A DNA stretch of 40,785 nucleotides from positions 1 to 40,785 of the forward strand of contig JBJMFM010000301.1 of NCBI GenBank assembly GCA_045808425.1, read 5' to 3'. A program made the position numbers and the translations under genes. The DNA comes from JAFAQB01 sp045808425 (GTDB taxonomy: Archaea; Thermoproteota; Nitrososphaeria; Nitrososphaerales; Nitrososphaeraceae). The notes under the pieces were generated by a model. That model made no database searches. It was given only the letters and a program-made list of their open reading frames with translations, and was not told the DNA's origin. Positions 1 to 8,359 of this stretch are shown here, one piece after another; position 1 is the first letter of the stretch; every line of letters starts with the position of its first letter.

Positions 1-909
1 TACATTTACCGGGCAGGCTTCAATGCATGCACCATCTGCTACACATATATCATAATCTACAGTTACCTCTGTACCCCATATACCTAGCTGTCCTGGTGGA
101 TCTATTGGACCCCATACTTTTATACCCTGAAAAGTACCTGCTACTTGCCTTTTCGATTTGAAACTTGGATCAATAGGTCCATCAGTCTTTGAATAATTTG
201 TGCCACTTCCTGTTAGAGAAATAGTAGTTGTACCACTACCACCAGATGCTCCTGCTGATACTCCTCCTGTCGCAGGTGCAGTAGGAGGAGTCGAGGCAAT
301 AGGCGGTGGAGCTAAACGAGCAGAAGTCTCGCTTGACACTGAAGGAGCCGTAGCAGTTTGGCTGATAGTAGCACTTCTTGGCTTTGGATTCTTTGCCACA
401 GGAGTTAACTCTTCTAACTTCTTTATTGCTGAGTCAAGCGAAAGCTTTTCAGACTTCTGATAATGAGCAATTAACTTATCTCCAATCTTTGAGTTTCTAA
501 TTATGGTATCTATTACCATCTTGGCATTCTGATCGGCCTTACGCCTGTAATTTGTTACCCAGTAAGGATCGCCAAAGAACTCAAGTGGCTTTAGCTGGTA
601 GATTATGTCAACCACCTCGCCAGTTACTATTTCAACAGTAACATACAGTAAGGCGGACAACCTCTTCTGGGTTAGGGGATCTATGCCATCCTCAGACCAT
701 GTGTGAGTCACATATACTCGATCAGCATATGAGTCAACTTTGAATCCTGAGTTCCTCAAATCGTTAGTGATGCCTGAAATGTCAGAGTGCTCAGTAATCT
801 CTACAGGAATCCTAAATAGACCTAATCTGCTGGCATGTAATGGGAAGACACCTCTTTTTGCAACGCCAGACAACATCGCCCATACTCGATCTTTAAGAAG
901 TGCAGACAT
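1..909 (-). CDS. Ferredoxin-like 4Fe-4S protein with long N-terminal region (3' part missing)
   Basis: The frame is open from an ATG at 909 to the window edge (303 codons), so the C-terminus is missing. Residues about 1-165 form a globular N-terminal domain I do not recognise. A Pro/Ala/Ser/Thr/Gly-rich linker follows (about 170-235), then a ferredoxin-like stretch containing CVADGACIEACPVNV, the first CxxxxxCxxxCP cluster ligand set; I read the preceding IDPPG...GIWG region as typical of archaeal ferredoxins with N-terminal extensions. A second cluster motif would lie beyond the window. Likely a cytoplasmic electron carrier. It is last in a minus-strand run after the sulfurtransferase and a 103-residue protein, with a 64-base gap. 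The long disordered-looking linker is unusual for a ferredoxin. Sure of the iron-sulfur motif; role of the N-terminal domain unknown. Confidence 0.8.
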   Translation of the reverse strand, partial: MSALLKDRVWAMLSGVAKRGVFPLHASRLGLFRIPVEITEHSDISGITNDLRNSGFKVDSYADRVYVTHTWSEDGIDPLTQKRLSALLYVTVEIVTGEVVDIIYQLKPLEFFGDPYWVTNYRRKADQNAKMVIDTIIRNSKIGDKLIAHYQKSEKLSLDSAIKKLEELTPVAKNPKPRSATISQTATAPSVSSETSARLAPPPIASTPPTAPATGGVSAGASGGSGTTTISLTGSGTNYSKTDGPIDPSFKSKRQVAGTFQGIKVWGPIDPPGQLGIWGTEVTVDYDICVADGACIEACPVNV

Positions 910-973
910 ATACTAGTCATTCTGTAACTAAACAAGGGCTAAAAGGCTTTCCATTATACTTGCAATTCCGCAA

Positions 974-1285
974 TTACAAATCATCTGGACAGGTCATCTC
1001 TCTAATGGCTTTGTATTTAGCTTCTAACGCGTCGGCAATTTCTGAAACATATTGCAGTGAGTACTTCGCTTTCGGAAAATACCATCTGATACCTGTTCGA
1101 TGCCCAATACCATCAGTATCGTATATAATGCCCTTTTCCGATTCTACACCATAGTTATCATCAAAGCAATGTTCTCGCACTTCCAAGCCTCTCTTGGTTT
1201 TATCTTCCAATACAAAATCGCAATCAGTAGTTTCGTAAATCTGGTAAAATTGTCCCTTTTTTAAAGGGGTAACTCCTTGGCTCAT
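974..1285 (-). CDS. Conserved hypothetical protein, 103 residues
   Basis: A compact soluble protein from an ATG at 1285 with no signal peptide or membrane segment. It is rich in charged and aromatic residues, with a helical C-terminal half (EIADALEAKYKAIREM) and two cysteines that do not form a metal motif. I do not recognise the family. It starts 27 bases after the sulfurtransferase stop and ends 64 bases before the ferredoxin-like gene, so the three are probably co-transcribed and may share a sulfur or redox role; that is inference from position only. The opposite-strand frame over its 3' end lacks protein-like composition. Confidence 0.7.
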   Translation of the reverse strand: MSQGVTPLKKGQFYQIYETTDCDFVLEDKTKRGLEVREHCFDDNYGVESEKGIIYDTDGIGHRTGIRWYFPKAKYSLQYVSEIADALEAKYKAIREMTCPDDL

Positions 1286-1312
1286 TGATATATATATATT
1301 ATAACATAGCTC

Positions 1313-2170
1313 TTATTTTTCTATCGGATTGCCTATCATATTGCCCCATTCTGTCCATGAACCATCATAGTTGCGTACAGAAGGATATCCAAGAAGATAC
1401 TTCAATACAAACCAGCTATGTGATGACCTTTCGCCTATTCTACAATAACAAATTACGTGTCTATCTGGAGTTACTCCCATTTCTTGATACAGTCTTTTGA
1501 GTTCATCTATACTCTTGAACGTTCCATCTGATTCCTTTACCGCTTGGGCCCAAGGTATATTCTTTGCTCCCGGGATATGGCCCCCTCTCTGTGCATGCTC
1601 TGTAGGATATTCTGGTGGAGCAGTAATTTCACCCGAGAATTCCTTAGCCGAGCGAACATCCACAAGTACAGTTTCGCTTAATCTTTCTAACGCTCTCTTA
1701 ACATCTGGTAAGTATGCCCGAACACCTTCATCAGGAGGCTGTGCAGAGTACGTTGAGGACTGCACCTTAGGCTGGTCTTTTGTGTATTCTCTTTTCTCTA
1801 ACTCCCATTTCTTTCTGCCGCCGTTCATTATCCTGATCTTCTTGTGACCATAATAATTAAATACCCAAAACGCAAAAGCAGCAAACCAATTGTTGAAGTC
1901 CCCATATAGTATTAGTTCTGACTCTGGAGTCGCTCCAACTCTAGCCATAAGAGACTCGAACTGACTTTTGTTAATTATGTCGCGCCGCTCTGGGTCATTA
2001 ATGTCTTTTTTCCACCAAACCAGATAAGCGCCAGGTATGTGACCTTGCTTGTATGCATTCTCCGGATCATAATCGACTTCAAGGATTCTGAGGTTAGGAT
2101 TTTCTAGGTTATTTCCGACCCATTCAGTCTCACATAAGACTTCGGGATGTGAATAGGTGTTACTTAACAT
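1313..2170 (-). CDS. Rhodanese-type sulfurtransferase, two-domain
   Basis: Transfers sulfane sulfur from donors such as thiosulfate or 3-mercaptopyruvate to a thiophilic acceptor via a cysteine persulfide. The length (285 residues) is normal for tandem-domain rhodaneses. The N-terminal domain (about 15-125) has an Asp (YGDFNNW, D91) at the active-site position and is non-catalytic, as usual. The C-terminal domain (about 155-280) has the active-site loop CRIGERSS with catalytic C243, preceded by DVRSAKEFSGE and followed by NYDGSWTEWGN, a sequence typical of thiosulfate sulfurtransferases. The start is an ATG at 2170. It heads a minus-strand run of three genes. Whether thiosulfate or mercaptopyruvate is the donor cannot be told; the CRxGxR loop leans toward thiosulfate. 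Confidence 0.92.
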   Translation of the reverse strand: MLSNTYSHPEVLCETEWVGNNLENPNLRILEVDYDPENAYKQGHIPGAYLVWWKKDINDPERRDIINKSQFESLMARVGATPESELILYGDFNNWFAAFAFWVFNYYGHKKIRIMNGGRKKWELEKREYTKDQPKVQSSTYSAQPPDEGVRAYLPDVKRALERLSETVLVDVRSAKEFSGEITAPPEYPTEHAQRGGHIPGAKNIPWAQAVKESDGTFKSIDELKRLYQEMGVTPDRHVICYCRIGERSSHSWFVLKYLLGYPSVRNYDGSWTEWGNMIGNPIEK

Positions 2171-2383
2171 ACTGTCACAATATCTAAAGATCAGGTACTT
2201 ATATATTTGTCATACGAAGTCAAATACTCTGAAAAATAAGCCTTATCGCAGAGGCAGTTGACGTATGCCTTAACCGTGTATAGATATTAGAAAATAAAGC
2301 GCTACTCATCTCATGTGTAATTTTGCAAATATAAAATATGAAATCTCCCGAAAAAATAATTTCTTATCTATTTCAAACTAGTA

Positions 2384-2403
2384 TAATCTAATCTAATCTA
2401 ATC
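2384..2403. repeat. Short tandem repeat, four TAATC units
   Basis: Four exact copies of the pentamer TAATC lie between the sulfurtransferase start and tRNA-Ala. The rest of 2171-2448 shows only AT-rich sequence. No function is evident; replication slippage is the simple explanation. Confidence 0.7.
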
Positions 2404-2448
2404 AAACGTCACAAAATTTGTTCTCGATTTAACGGTGTCTTTAAAACA

Positions 2449-2458
2449 CTTAAATTAT
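2449..2458 (+). promoter_or_regulatory. TATA box for tRNA-Ala
   Basis: CTTAAATTAT is centred about 27 bases before the first base of the mature tRNA, the usual spacing of an archaeal TATA box from the transcription start, so the primary transcript would have a very short 5' leader. Confidence 0.55.
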
Positions 2459-2480
2459 CATAATTTAGGGATAACATCGT

Positions 2481-2578
2481 GGGCCGGTAGTTAAGTCCGG
2501 TAGAATACCTGCCTTGCGTGCCGATTTACCCGGCAGAGGAAACGTAGGTGGTCGTGGGTTCAAATCCCACCCGGTCCA
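2481..2578 (+). tRNA. tRNA-Ala (anticodon TGC) with intron
   Basis: The acceptor stem 2481-2487 pairs with 2571-2577, with G-U at the third pair, the identity mark of alanine tRNA. The T arm (2554-2570) has a perfect GTGGG/CCCAC stem and a TTCAAAT loop. The anticodon stem CCTGC (2508-2512) pairs with GTAGG (2544-2548) once an intron is removed. The intron is about 24 nt, roughly 2518-2541: TGCCG (2519-2523) pairs with CGGCA (2531-2535), CCTT (2512-2515) pairs with GAGG (2536-2539), and three-base bulges GCG and AAA flank this helix, a good bulge-helix-bulge for the archaeal splicing endonuclease. Splicing after the second bulge base gives the loop CTTGCAC. The D stem is weak (A-G mismatch at its inner end). 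CCA is not encoded. The exact splice point could be off by one. Confidence 0.93.
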
Positions 2579-2849
2579 TTAGATAATAAGATTATCACAT
2601 TGTCAGCATCCTCGATGCATAGTAAGAATACCTCACTAAATTACAAAAATACTGTTTCTGTAAGAGCAGGTAATAAATTGAAAATATATTGCTAATGTAT
2701 TGACGTACATAGTGCATCTTAGTAGCTACATAGATTGGACATTCTCATCATTTTTTATAGATATTTTCTGGCTATACGTTGAATAATAAGTTTTTTAGGC
2801 CTTTTATACAGAAAGGCTATTACTTTTAAATATCTATACCTATGTACCA

Positions 2850-3488
2850 TTGGATTCATCGTGCCTTTACATTGATACAATAAGATCTCAAGAAGAAATT
2901 GCAAAGAAGATACTTACCACAGATACGTATCCTGTTGAAATAAAGTATGTATGCGGTATAGATATTTCTTACAAGAACAATGTTGCATATTGTTCAGCAA
3001 CAATAATAAATAAGGATAGTTTAAATGCGATTGAAGATGTAAACACCACTAGTCTAGTAAATCAACCCTACGTCCCGGGTCTCTTTGTATTGAGAGAGTA
3101 TGAGCCAATAATAAATACGCTAAAATTATTGAAGACCCAATTTCAGATTTTACTGATCGATGGACATGGACGTCTGCATCCCAGAAGATGTGGACTAGCT
3201 TCTTACGTAGGTGTAATGATAGATAAACCTACAATCGGCATTGCAAAGTCTCTTCTTTGCGGTTTCGTTAGAGAAGATCAATTTGTAGAATTTGGTGGAG
3301 ATATTCTTGGATTCCAAATAGGAAACACTCATAAAAAGCAAATCTATATAAGCACAGGTCATAAAGTAAGCTTGGGATCAGCAATAAATATTGTCAAGGA
3401 ATTAACTAAAACTGGACAATGGATTCCAGAGCCTTTGCGCATAGCAGATATTAATTCAAAAAAATTACGCCGATTATGTATCATGTGA
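2850..3488 (+). CDS. nfi: Endonuclease V (deoxyinosine 3'-endonuclease)
   Basis: Cleaves near deaminated adenine (hypoxanthine) in DNA to start repair. Family landmarks are present: GIDISY with metal-binding D38, PYVPGLFVLRE with Y74 and E83, LLIDGHGRLHPRRCGLASYVG with D104, and IGIAKSLLCG. The length (212) is normal. The start is a TTG at 2850: the nearby ATG at 2843 is in another frame and stops after 13 codons, no other start precedes the catalytic core, and an AT-rich TTTTAAATA at 2824-2832 is placed for a near-leaderless transcript. It is followed after 54 bases by an HNH-like gene on the same strand. Confident of family; the exact start is less sure. Confidence 0.92.
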   Translation: MDSSCLYIDTIRSQEEIAKKILTTDTYPVEIKYVCGIDISYKNNVAYCSATIINKDSLNAIEDVNTTSLVNQPYVPGLFVLREYEPIINTLKLLKTQFQILLIDGHGRLHPRRCGLASYVGVMIDKPTIGIAKSLLCGFVREDQFVEFGGDILGFQIGNTHKKQIYISTGHKVSLGSAINIVKELTKTGQWIPEPLRIADINSKKLRRLCIM

Positions 3489-3542
3489 ATATTTGCGTAT
3501 CTATCCGTAAGAATTAAGTTTGAGCGATTCTAATGTTAGATA

Positions 3543-3851
3543 TTGTCATTCTTCGGTGGGACTCCAAGCGAGAAAGTAGATAAAAGCAAGTACCAACATC
3601 TTACCATGAGTATTAGGCAGACAGTATTGGAAAGAGCACGCCACCGCTGCCAAAGATGCCAGGTAAAATTTAGTGCGAGTATCCATCCTCATTTTGAACA
3701 TATTAGTGGCTCTTCAAAGGATAATCGTCCAGTGAATTTGCGTGCATTATGCCCAAAGTGTTTTAAACTAGTTGAAAAAAAGGAAAATCGCAAAGGCATG
3801 GTTGATAACATTCGTAGTGTGTTCGGATCGATACTAAAAAATAAAAAATAA
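3543..3851 (+). CDS. Small HNH-like zinc-binding protein, 102 residues
   Basis: The centre of the protein has the layout of an HNH/treble-clef fold: CQRC (C36, C39), PHFEHISG (H50, H53), a DNRPVNLRALC stretch with the family's Asn-Leu, then CPKC (C70, C73). HNH nucleases use this fold to cut or bind nucleic acid. The sequence is basic at both ends, suiting DNA binding. The start is a TTG at 3543, and an internal ATG (residue 22) is possible. Position between endonuclease V and topoisomerase IB fits a DNA-processing role, but whether it is an active nuclease is not shown: the usual catalytic His-His pair is only partly recognisable. Confidence 0.7.
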   Translation: MSFFGGTPSEKVDKSKYQHLTMSIRQTVLERARHRCQRCQVKFSASIHPHFEHISGSSKDNRPVNLRALCPKCFKLVEKKENRKGMVDNIRSVFGSILKNKK

Positions 3852-3957
3852 ATTCACTAGTTGAAGAAAAGATATCTATATACGTTTGACACAGTTAAGT
3901 AAGCAACGTCTGGAGAAAGTTTAAGAATAATGATTGATGGTCTTTTCTATAACGTAA

Positions 3958-5721
3958 ATGGAAATCGCTGCTACTTCTGTACGAAGGAAATGGGATACTC
4001 TTGAACACAAAGGTATAGCATTTCCTCCAGAATATCAACCAAGAGGAATAAGTATCACTATACGAGGTGAAAAGTTAATGCTCAATCGAGATCAGGAAGA
4101 GTTAGCGTATGCGTGGGCAAATAAAAAAGATACTCACTATGTACATGACTCTGTCTTCCAATCAAATTTTTTAATAGAGTTCAAGAAATTATTGCCTGCA
4201 CAGTTTCAAGATACTGATAATATTACGGATATAGATTTTTCAGAAGCTTTTAGACTCATTGATAGAGAAAGAAAAACCAAAGATGCTGAGAAAGAGAGAA
4301 TCCGCAATCTCTCGCCTGAGGAGAAAAAAAAATTATCATTGTCAAAAAGAGAAGAGAGGGAAAAATTAAAGGCAATATATGGCAAGGCCATTATTGATGG
4401 TACTGAGGTAGATATTGCGAATTGGTTGGTTGAACCTCCTGGGCTTTTTATGGGGAGAGGACAGCATCCGCTACGTGGTAAATGGAAGCCCCGCATAAGA
4501 CCCCATGATGTGACTCTTAACCTTGGAGAAGATGCGCCGGTCCCAGAAGGGCCATGGCATAGGATTGTTCATGACCACTCATCCATGTGGATCGCTACAT
4601 GGATGGATAAATTAACCGCAAAAAGAAAGTATGTATGGTTGCATGATTCATCAGTACTCAGACAGAACAACGATAAAGAAAAGTATGACAAGGCAGCAAA
4701 GCTTGGCAGGCATATAGATAAAGTTCAAAAAGGAATCATTAACAGAATGCTCAGAACTAGGGATGCTAATCAGAGGAAAATTGCAACTGTGTGTTACTTA
4801 ATATTCAAACTTGCAATGAGAGTAGGTGATGAAAAGGATCCGGAAGAGGCCGACACTGTAGGTGCTTCGACATTACGAGTAGAACATATTAAATTCCCAA
4901 ATAAGAATGGCAAGCAGTTCATAGAGTTCAATTTTTTAGGCAAAGACAGCGTTCCTTGGCAAAAAACCCTCGAAGTTAACTCTGAAGATACTAGAGGCCT
5001 TTACAATAATCTGAGATTATTCATGAATGGAAAAGAGAGTGGATCTCACATTTTCGATGGTATTACATCCGGAAAGGTAAATGCGTTTTTGCGTAGTATT
5101 GATCCAAAAAATGTTCCTGGCCTAACTGCAAAGGTGTTCAGAACCTATATTGCAACAAAAACATTAAGGGAATCTCTCATAAATCCACCAATAACAGTAA
5201 ACAAGAACTCGTCACAACCAGAGAAAATATATGTTGCCAAAATTGCAAACCTTAAAGCTGCTATTACTTGCAATCATAAAAAAGGTATTGACCTAAGGAA
5301 TCCTACAAGCAAGAAGACCTTAGAAAGATTTGAGGAATCAATTAGAAAGAAACGGGAGACGAGTAACAAGTTGAAAACCGAAATAGCGTCAAAGAAGTGG
5401 AAGACTGAAATTCAAAAGAGGAGGTTGGAGGAGAGGTTAAACAAAGTTGAGATGCAGCTCAAATTACAAATAGAAACACGGGATTATAACCTTGGGACCT
5501 CCTTGAGAAATTATATAGATCCACGGGTGATGAAGGATTGGCTTAACTATGTCAATCTTGACTGGAATGCAGTTTACACTGCAACACTGCGGCGGAAATT
5601 CAAGTGGGCAGAAGATTACAGCAAAGATTCAAATGCATTGCACTCAGTCCTACAAACCCCGACTGAACAGATCACTGTAGTACAAGAGGAGACACATAAC
5701 GCTGCCAAAAAAGGATCTTAA
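3958..5721 (+). CDS. topIB: DNA topoisomerase IB, eukaryote-like
   Basis: Relaxes supercoils through a transient 3'-phosphotyrosine nick. This family in archaea is a hallmark of Nitrososphaerota. The N-terminal core matches the eukaryotic enzyme (EPPGLFMGRGQHP at 159-171, PRIRPHDVTLNLGEDAPVP at 178-196). The catalytic pentad is complete: R288 (AMRVGDEKD), K329 (FLGKDS), R395 (AKVFRTY), H440 (TCNHKK) and the nucleophile Y519 (LRNYIDPR). Residues 455-505 form a charged coiled-coil linker between H440 and the tyrosine domain. Length 587. The start is the ATG at 3958. The gene ends HNAAKKGS just after a six-A run, and a coding-looking reading frame one base forward continues past the stop (see 5702-5863). 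Confidence 0.96.
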   Translation: MEIAATSVRRKWDTLEHKGIAFPPEYQPRGISITIRGEKLMLNRDQEELAYAWANKKDTHYVHDSVFQSNFLIEFKKLLPAQFQDTDNITDIDFSEAFRLIDRERKTKDAEKERIRNLSPEEKKKLSLSKREEREKLKAIYGKAIIDGTEVDIANWLVEPPGLFMGRGQHPLRGKWKPRIRPHDVTLNLGEDAPVPEGPWHRIVHDHSSMWIATWMDKLTAKRKYVWLHDSSVLRQNNDKEKYDKAAKLGRHIDKVQKGIINRMLRTRDANQRKIATVCYLIFKLAMRVGDEKDPEEADTVGASTLRVEHIKFPNKNGKQFIEFNFLGKDSVPWQKTLEVNSEDTRGLYNNLRLFMNGKESGSHIFDGITSGKVNAFLRSIDPKNVPGLTAKVFRTYIATKTLRESLINPPITVNKNSSQPEKIYVAKIANLKAAITCNHKKGIDLRNPTSKKTLERFEESIRKKRETSNKLKTEIASKKWKTEIQKRRLEERLNKVEMQLKLQIETRDYNLGTSLRNYIDPRVMKDWLNYVNLDWNAVYTATLRRKFKWAEDYSKDSNALHSVLQTPTEQITVVQEETHNAAKKGS

Positions 5722-5863
5722 AGCGGAAGTAGCTGGATCAGTCTTAGATTTACTTCTCCAATATAGAAAACAAAACGATTCTGCGTACGACCTTTTTTGG
5801 ATGTTGAATTTTAAATCCTATAATAATATTCTACTAGATAACCGTACGACGGTATCCAAATAG
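5702..5863 (+). CDS. Possible 53-residue ORF or frameshifted extension after topoisomerase IB
   Basis: In the +1 frame relative to the topoisomerase, a stretch from CTG at 5702 to TAG at 5861 reads as protein-like: it begins LPKKDLKAEVAGS, continues with an amphipathic helix and LFWMLNF, and ends TVSK. There is no ATG, GTG or TTG before the middle of the frame (ATG at 5801). GAGGAG at 5686-5691 is a good ribosome-binding site ten bases before the CTG. Three readings fit: a small gene with a rare CTG start, an extension of the topoisomerase by slippage (or a sequencing error) in the A6 run at 5707-5712, or a decayed gene. I cannot choose between them from sequence alone. Confidence 0.35.
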   Translation: MPKKDLKAEVAGSVLDLLLQYRKQNDSAYDLFWMLNFKSYNNILLDNRTTVSK

Positions 5864-5870
5864 ATGGAAA

Positions 5871-5900
5871 TAAAAAAAGCATTTAACACTTTTTTTAATT
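5871..5900. terminator. A/T-run region between convergent genes
   Basis: Seven A at 5872-5878 and seven T at 5890-5897 sit between the plus-strand topoisomerase region and the minus-strand aldo/keto reductase. Each strand therefore offers a T run just after its gene, which suits archaeal oligo-T termination in both directions. Confidence 0.5.
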
Positions 5901-5925
5901 ATAGCGGAGATAAGAGAGATCCTGA

Positions 5926-7068
5926 TTAGACACCTTTTAACAGGTCTTGGACTACATTTACAAAGTCAGGTTCACTTAGGGGTGGAATATTTGCGATCTT
6001 GAGGTTATGTTCAATGTGATCTGGCCTTTTATATCCTACAAGTGGCGCGATAACAGAAGGACTAGATCGTACTATTTGAATAAGCTTTGTTACTTGATCT
6101 GATATTCCCATATAATCAGGGATTTTTACTCTTAGCAATCTGCTTTGTAATAGAGGAGCGCTGGCAAACACTTTTACATTCAACCTCTCTGCAGCTTCAA
6201 GTATGTTCAAATTCTTCTCGGATCCTACGGATTGGTTTTTAAGCAACAACGCTTCGCTATAAGCCAAGTTGTAGGGGAGTTGAATAAATCTAAACCCATG
6301 TTCACGGCCACCAACCTTAGCCGCTAAATTAATTACTTCCTCTAAAGAAAGATATTCCTTGCTGGTAGGTTCCACTCTAAAACAAGTCCATGTAGCCATT
6401 CCATAATAACGAATCTTGTTATGTGATCGGTATTTCTCATAAACGTCGAAAACCCTTGAAAGCATTTGCATGAATTCTTCTTTGTTAACATCCTCATGCC
6501 AACTTTCAAATGCATTATGGATATACATCAAATCGATAGTGCCTAAGTGCATATTCACTAGAGATTTTTCAATGCATCTTTCAATATAGCTGGGATTCAT
6601 TACATTATAGCCCGAACTAATATCATTTGTCTTTATAATCCCCGTCGATATATACATCCTATGTATATAATCCAGTACGTCAATAGTAGGAAATTCCCCG
6701 TCATTTGTAATGTATCCATTTTTACTACAGATAAACAGCTGATCTCTTGATACGGTTTCGTCTCTTGTTAAGCGTAACAATGCCTTGCCTATGCTTCTTT
6801 CAGATCTCATCGCACGATAATTAATCGCCGTATCTATCACATTAACTGCACTGGAACTGATAGATTCGTAAACCGCATTTTCAACCGCTTTATCATCTTC
6901 TGTAGTTGGTTCGCCAAGATAAGTACCAAGTCCAATGCTGGACAAATGTAATCCATCGAAATTACGAAAATGGCTGGAGGGTATTCCTTTCCGAAGTGCC
7001 TGCTCTGCAAATTTTTTAGTTCCTGCACTAGCAGCATAACCATCTAAACGCGTATATGTGTTTACCAT
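5926..7068 (-). CDS. Aldo/keto reductase family oxidoreductase
   Basis: A (beta/alpha)8-barrel NADPH-dependent reductase of carbonyl compounds. The catalytic tetrad is visible: D79 and Y84 (IDTAINYR), K116 (FICSKNGY) and H184 (MYIHNAFE). The N-terminal GLGTYLGEP also fits the family. At 380 residues it is longer than usual (about 320), with an N-terminal extension of some 35 residues and an insert around 120-160 after the catalytic Lys. The start is the ATG at 7068; a later start is possible because the first 30 residues carry no family signature. It stands alone on the minus strand. The natural substrate is unknown. Confidence 0.88.
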   Translation of the reverse strand: MVNTYTRLDGYAASAGTKKFAEQALRKGIPSSHFRNFDGLHLSSIGLGTYLGEPTTEDDKAVENAVYESISSSAVNVIDTAINYRAMRSERSIGKALLRLTRDETVSRDQLFICSKNGYITNDGEFPTIDVLDYIHRMYISTGIIKTNDISSGYNVMNPSYIERCIEKSLVNMHLGTIDLMYIHNAFESWHEDVNKEEFMQMLSRVFDVYEKYRSHNKIRYYGMATWTCFRVEPTSKEYLSLEEVINLAAKVGGREHGFRFIQLPYNLAYSEALLLKNQSVGSEKNLNILEAAERLNVKVFASAPLLQSRLLRVKIPDYMGISDQVTKLIQIVRSSPSVIAPLVGYKRPDHIEHNLKIANIPPLSEPDFVNVVQDLLKGV

Positions 7069-7183
7069 AAATTTGAAGTATCATATATATGGCTAAAATT
7101 TTAAGCTTAGGGTTTTCAATGGAGCTTTACTAAGATATCAGAGCAGGAGCTTCAGTGATGGCTTCTATCACGAATAATATATT

Positions 7184-7771
7184 CTATAAGCCTTGTTGAA
7201 AGCCATAAGTTGATGGAATTTTAGCTGGAGGTTTGCCAAATACTATTGCAATCTCATCATGCTCGTTGAGGTTGATGTTTCGGTAGCTTGCGTCTCCATT
7301 TATTTTATTGCCATTAACGTATACAGACATAGCATTTGTTCCATTTACTGTATTATCAAAGATTTGTGTGTTGCTCAATTTCTTCTTCCATATATCAAAG
7401 AACTGTCCTAATGTGAAGTTTCTTGTCACTGGGGACTCTATATGTATAATCCCAGAGTCATCGTGGGTATGCAGCCAATAAATGCACTTACTAGGAACAA
7501 TACCAACTTGCGAGGGTACTGTATAAGGCTGACCATTGATAAATATATCAAGATGTGCATGGTTATGAAATACAAGTTGTTCAACGGCATTGCATTGTAT
7601 GCCATCTATTGCCAAGGCTGCAGCGTTAGAGCCAGTCAGCAATTTAGAAGACGCCACAGCAAAGCCAATGCCTATGGCTACTGCTATTATGAGACCAATC
7701 ACAACGAATCTTTTAATTTTCTTCTGCCTTACCACTTTGCTACCGCGATTTTGACGGTCTTTTTGTTTCAT
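7184..7771 (-). CDS. Membrane-anchored His-rich protein, function unknown
   Basis: The basic start (residues 1-20) and one hydrophobic segment (about 21-42) make an uncleaved signal anchor, placing the C-terminal domain outside the membrane. The outside domain has two histidine clusters, FHNHAHLDIFINGQP (about 70-84) and YWLHTHDDSGIIHIESP (about 98-114), that look like metal ligands; two cysteines (one near residue 60, one at KCIYW) could add to the site. The C-terminus reads EIAIVFGKPP. I recognise the pattern from ammonia-oxidising archaeal proteins of unknown role but cannot name a family. A copper- or zinc-binding role is inference from the histidines. The start is the ATG at 7771, just before the basic stretch. 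Confidence 0.75.
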   Translation of the reverse strand: MKQKDRQNRGSKVVRQKKIKRFVVIGLIIAVAIGIGFAVASSKLLTGSNAAALAIDGIQCNAVEQLVFHNHAHLDIFINGQPYTVPSQVGIVPSKCIYWLHTHDDSGIIHIESPVTRNFTLGQFFDIWKKKLSNTQIFDNTVNGTNAMSVYVNGNKINGDASYRNINLNEHDEIAIVFGKPPAKIPSTYGFQQGL

Positions 7772-7861
7772 ACTCTATCGCATCTGTAAGAACTACACAC
7801 CCATTATTTATATTAATTATCGGATTTCAGAACAATATATATCGATCCGCATGATCTGGTT

Positions 7862-7984
7862 ATGAAGGTTTCAGAATTCGTGTTTGTGATCGGCATTTTC
7901 TTTGAAGGATTGATCCGATGCTGTCATCAGTATGTACTTATTTTTAGCGAGTATTACCATCGTATTATCAACAACAATGCCTAA
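7862..7984 (+). CDS. Possible leaderless small protein, 40 residues
   Basis: An ATG at 7862 opens a 40-codon frame beginning MKVSEFVFVIGIFFEG with a hydrophobic N-terminus and two adjacent cysteines. A TATA-like ATATATAT at about 7834-7842 lies 20-28 bases before the ATG, the spacing used by leaderless archaeal genes. Nothing is recognisable in the sequence. It is the only candidate in the 414-base space 7772-8185, which otherwise holds only AT-rich promoter-like sequence. Confidence 0.3.
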   Translation: MKVSEFVFVIGIFFEGLIRCCHQYVLIFSEYYHRIINNNA

Positions 7985-8185
7985 CACATAGAATTCACTG
8001 ATTCACTCATGTTACAAGCTAACAAAATGAATTTGATTTTCAATATAAAGTAAATCGCTCTTGTATTGAAGACCAGTGAGCATTACTGACATGGGATTTG
8101 TCATTAGTCGACATTTTTGAGATTCATTTTAGCACAGGCATAAATAGTCAATAGGCAAATATCAAAGTAAAAGATGAAATAAATT

Positions 8186-8359
8186 ATGAAGACTGTGCAC
8201 ATTCATGAGCAAACATATGTTAGACTTACATCTATACTCGAAGATGTAATGCATTCCACAAGGCGTGATATTAATTATGATGATATAATTAACGAACTGA
8301 TAGACATATACCAGGAGAACAAATGGGGACATATTGGTTCTGATGTAGGCGGCGGTTGA
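8186..8359 (+). CDS. Small antitoxin-like protein, 57 residues
   Basis: Starts MKTVHIHEQTYVRLTSIL and continues with a helix that includes YDDIINELIDIY. This is the pattern of archaeal VapB or ribbon-helix-helix antitoxin-like proteins: a short DNA-binding beta strand, a helix, then an acidic second helix. The overlapping minus-strand frame (8162-8419) has the composition of a shadow. No PIN-domain or other toxin gene follows; the next gene at 8605 is unrelated, so this is an orphan regulator or an antitoxin that lost its partner. The C-terminus ends in three glycines. Fold assignment is by pattern only. Confidence 0.65.
   Translation: MKTVHIHEQTYVRLTSILEDVMHSTRRDINYDDIINELIDIYQENKWGHIGSDVGGG

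Noticed and set aside
200..460. 86-codon plus-strand frame rich in Pro, Ala and Gly
   Set aside because: It is the antisense of the low-complexity linker in the ferredoxin-like gene, which has clear protein motifs on the minus strand.
4206..4496. Minus-strand frame inside topoisomerase IB
   Set aside because: Shadow of a fully motif-supported gene; its product is Ser/Leu-rich without motifs.
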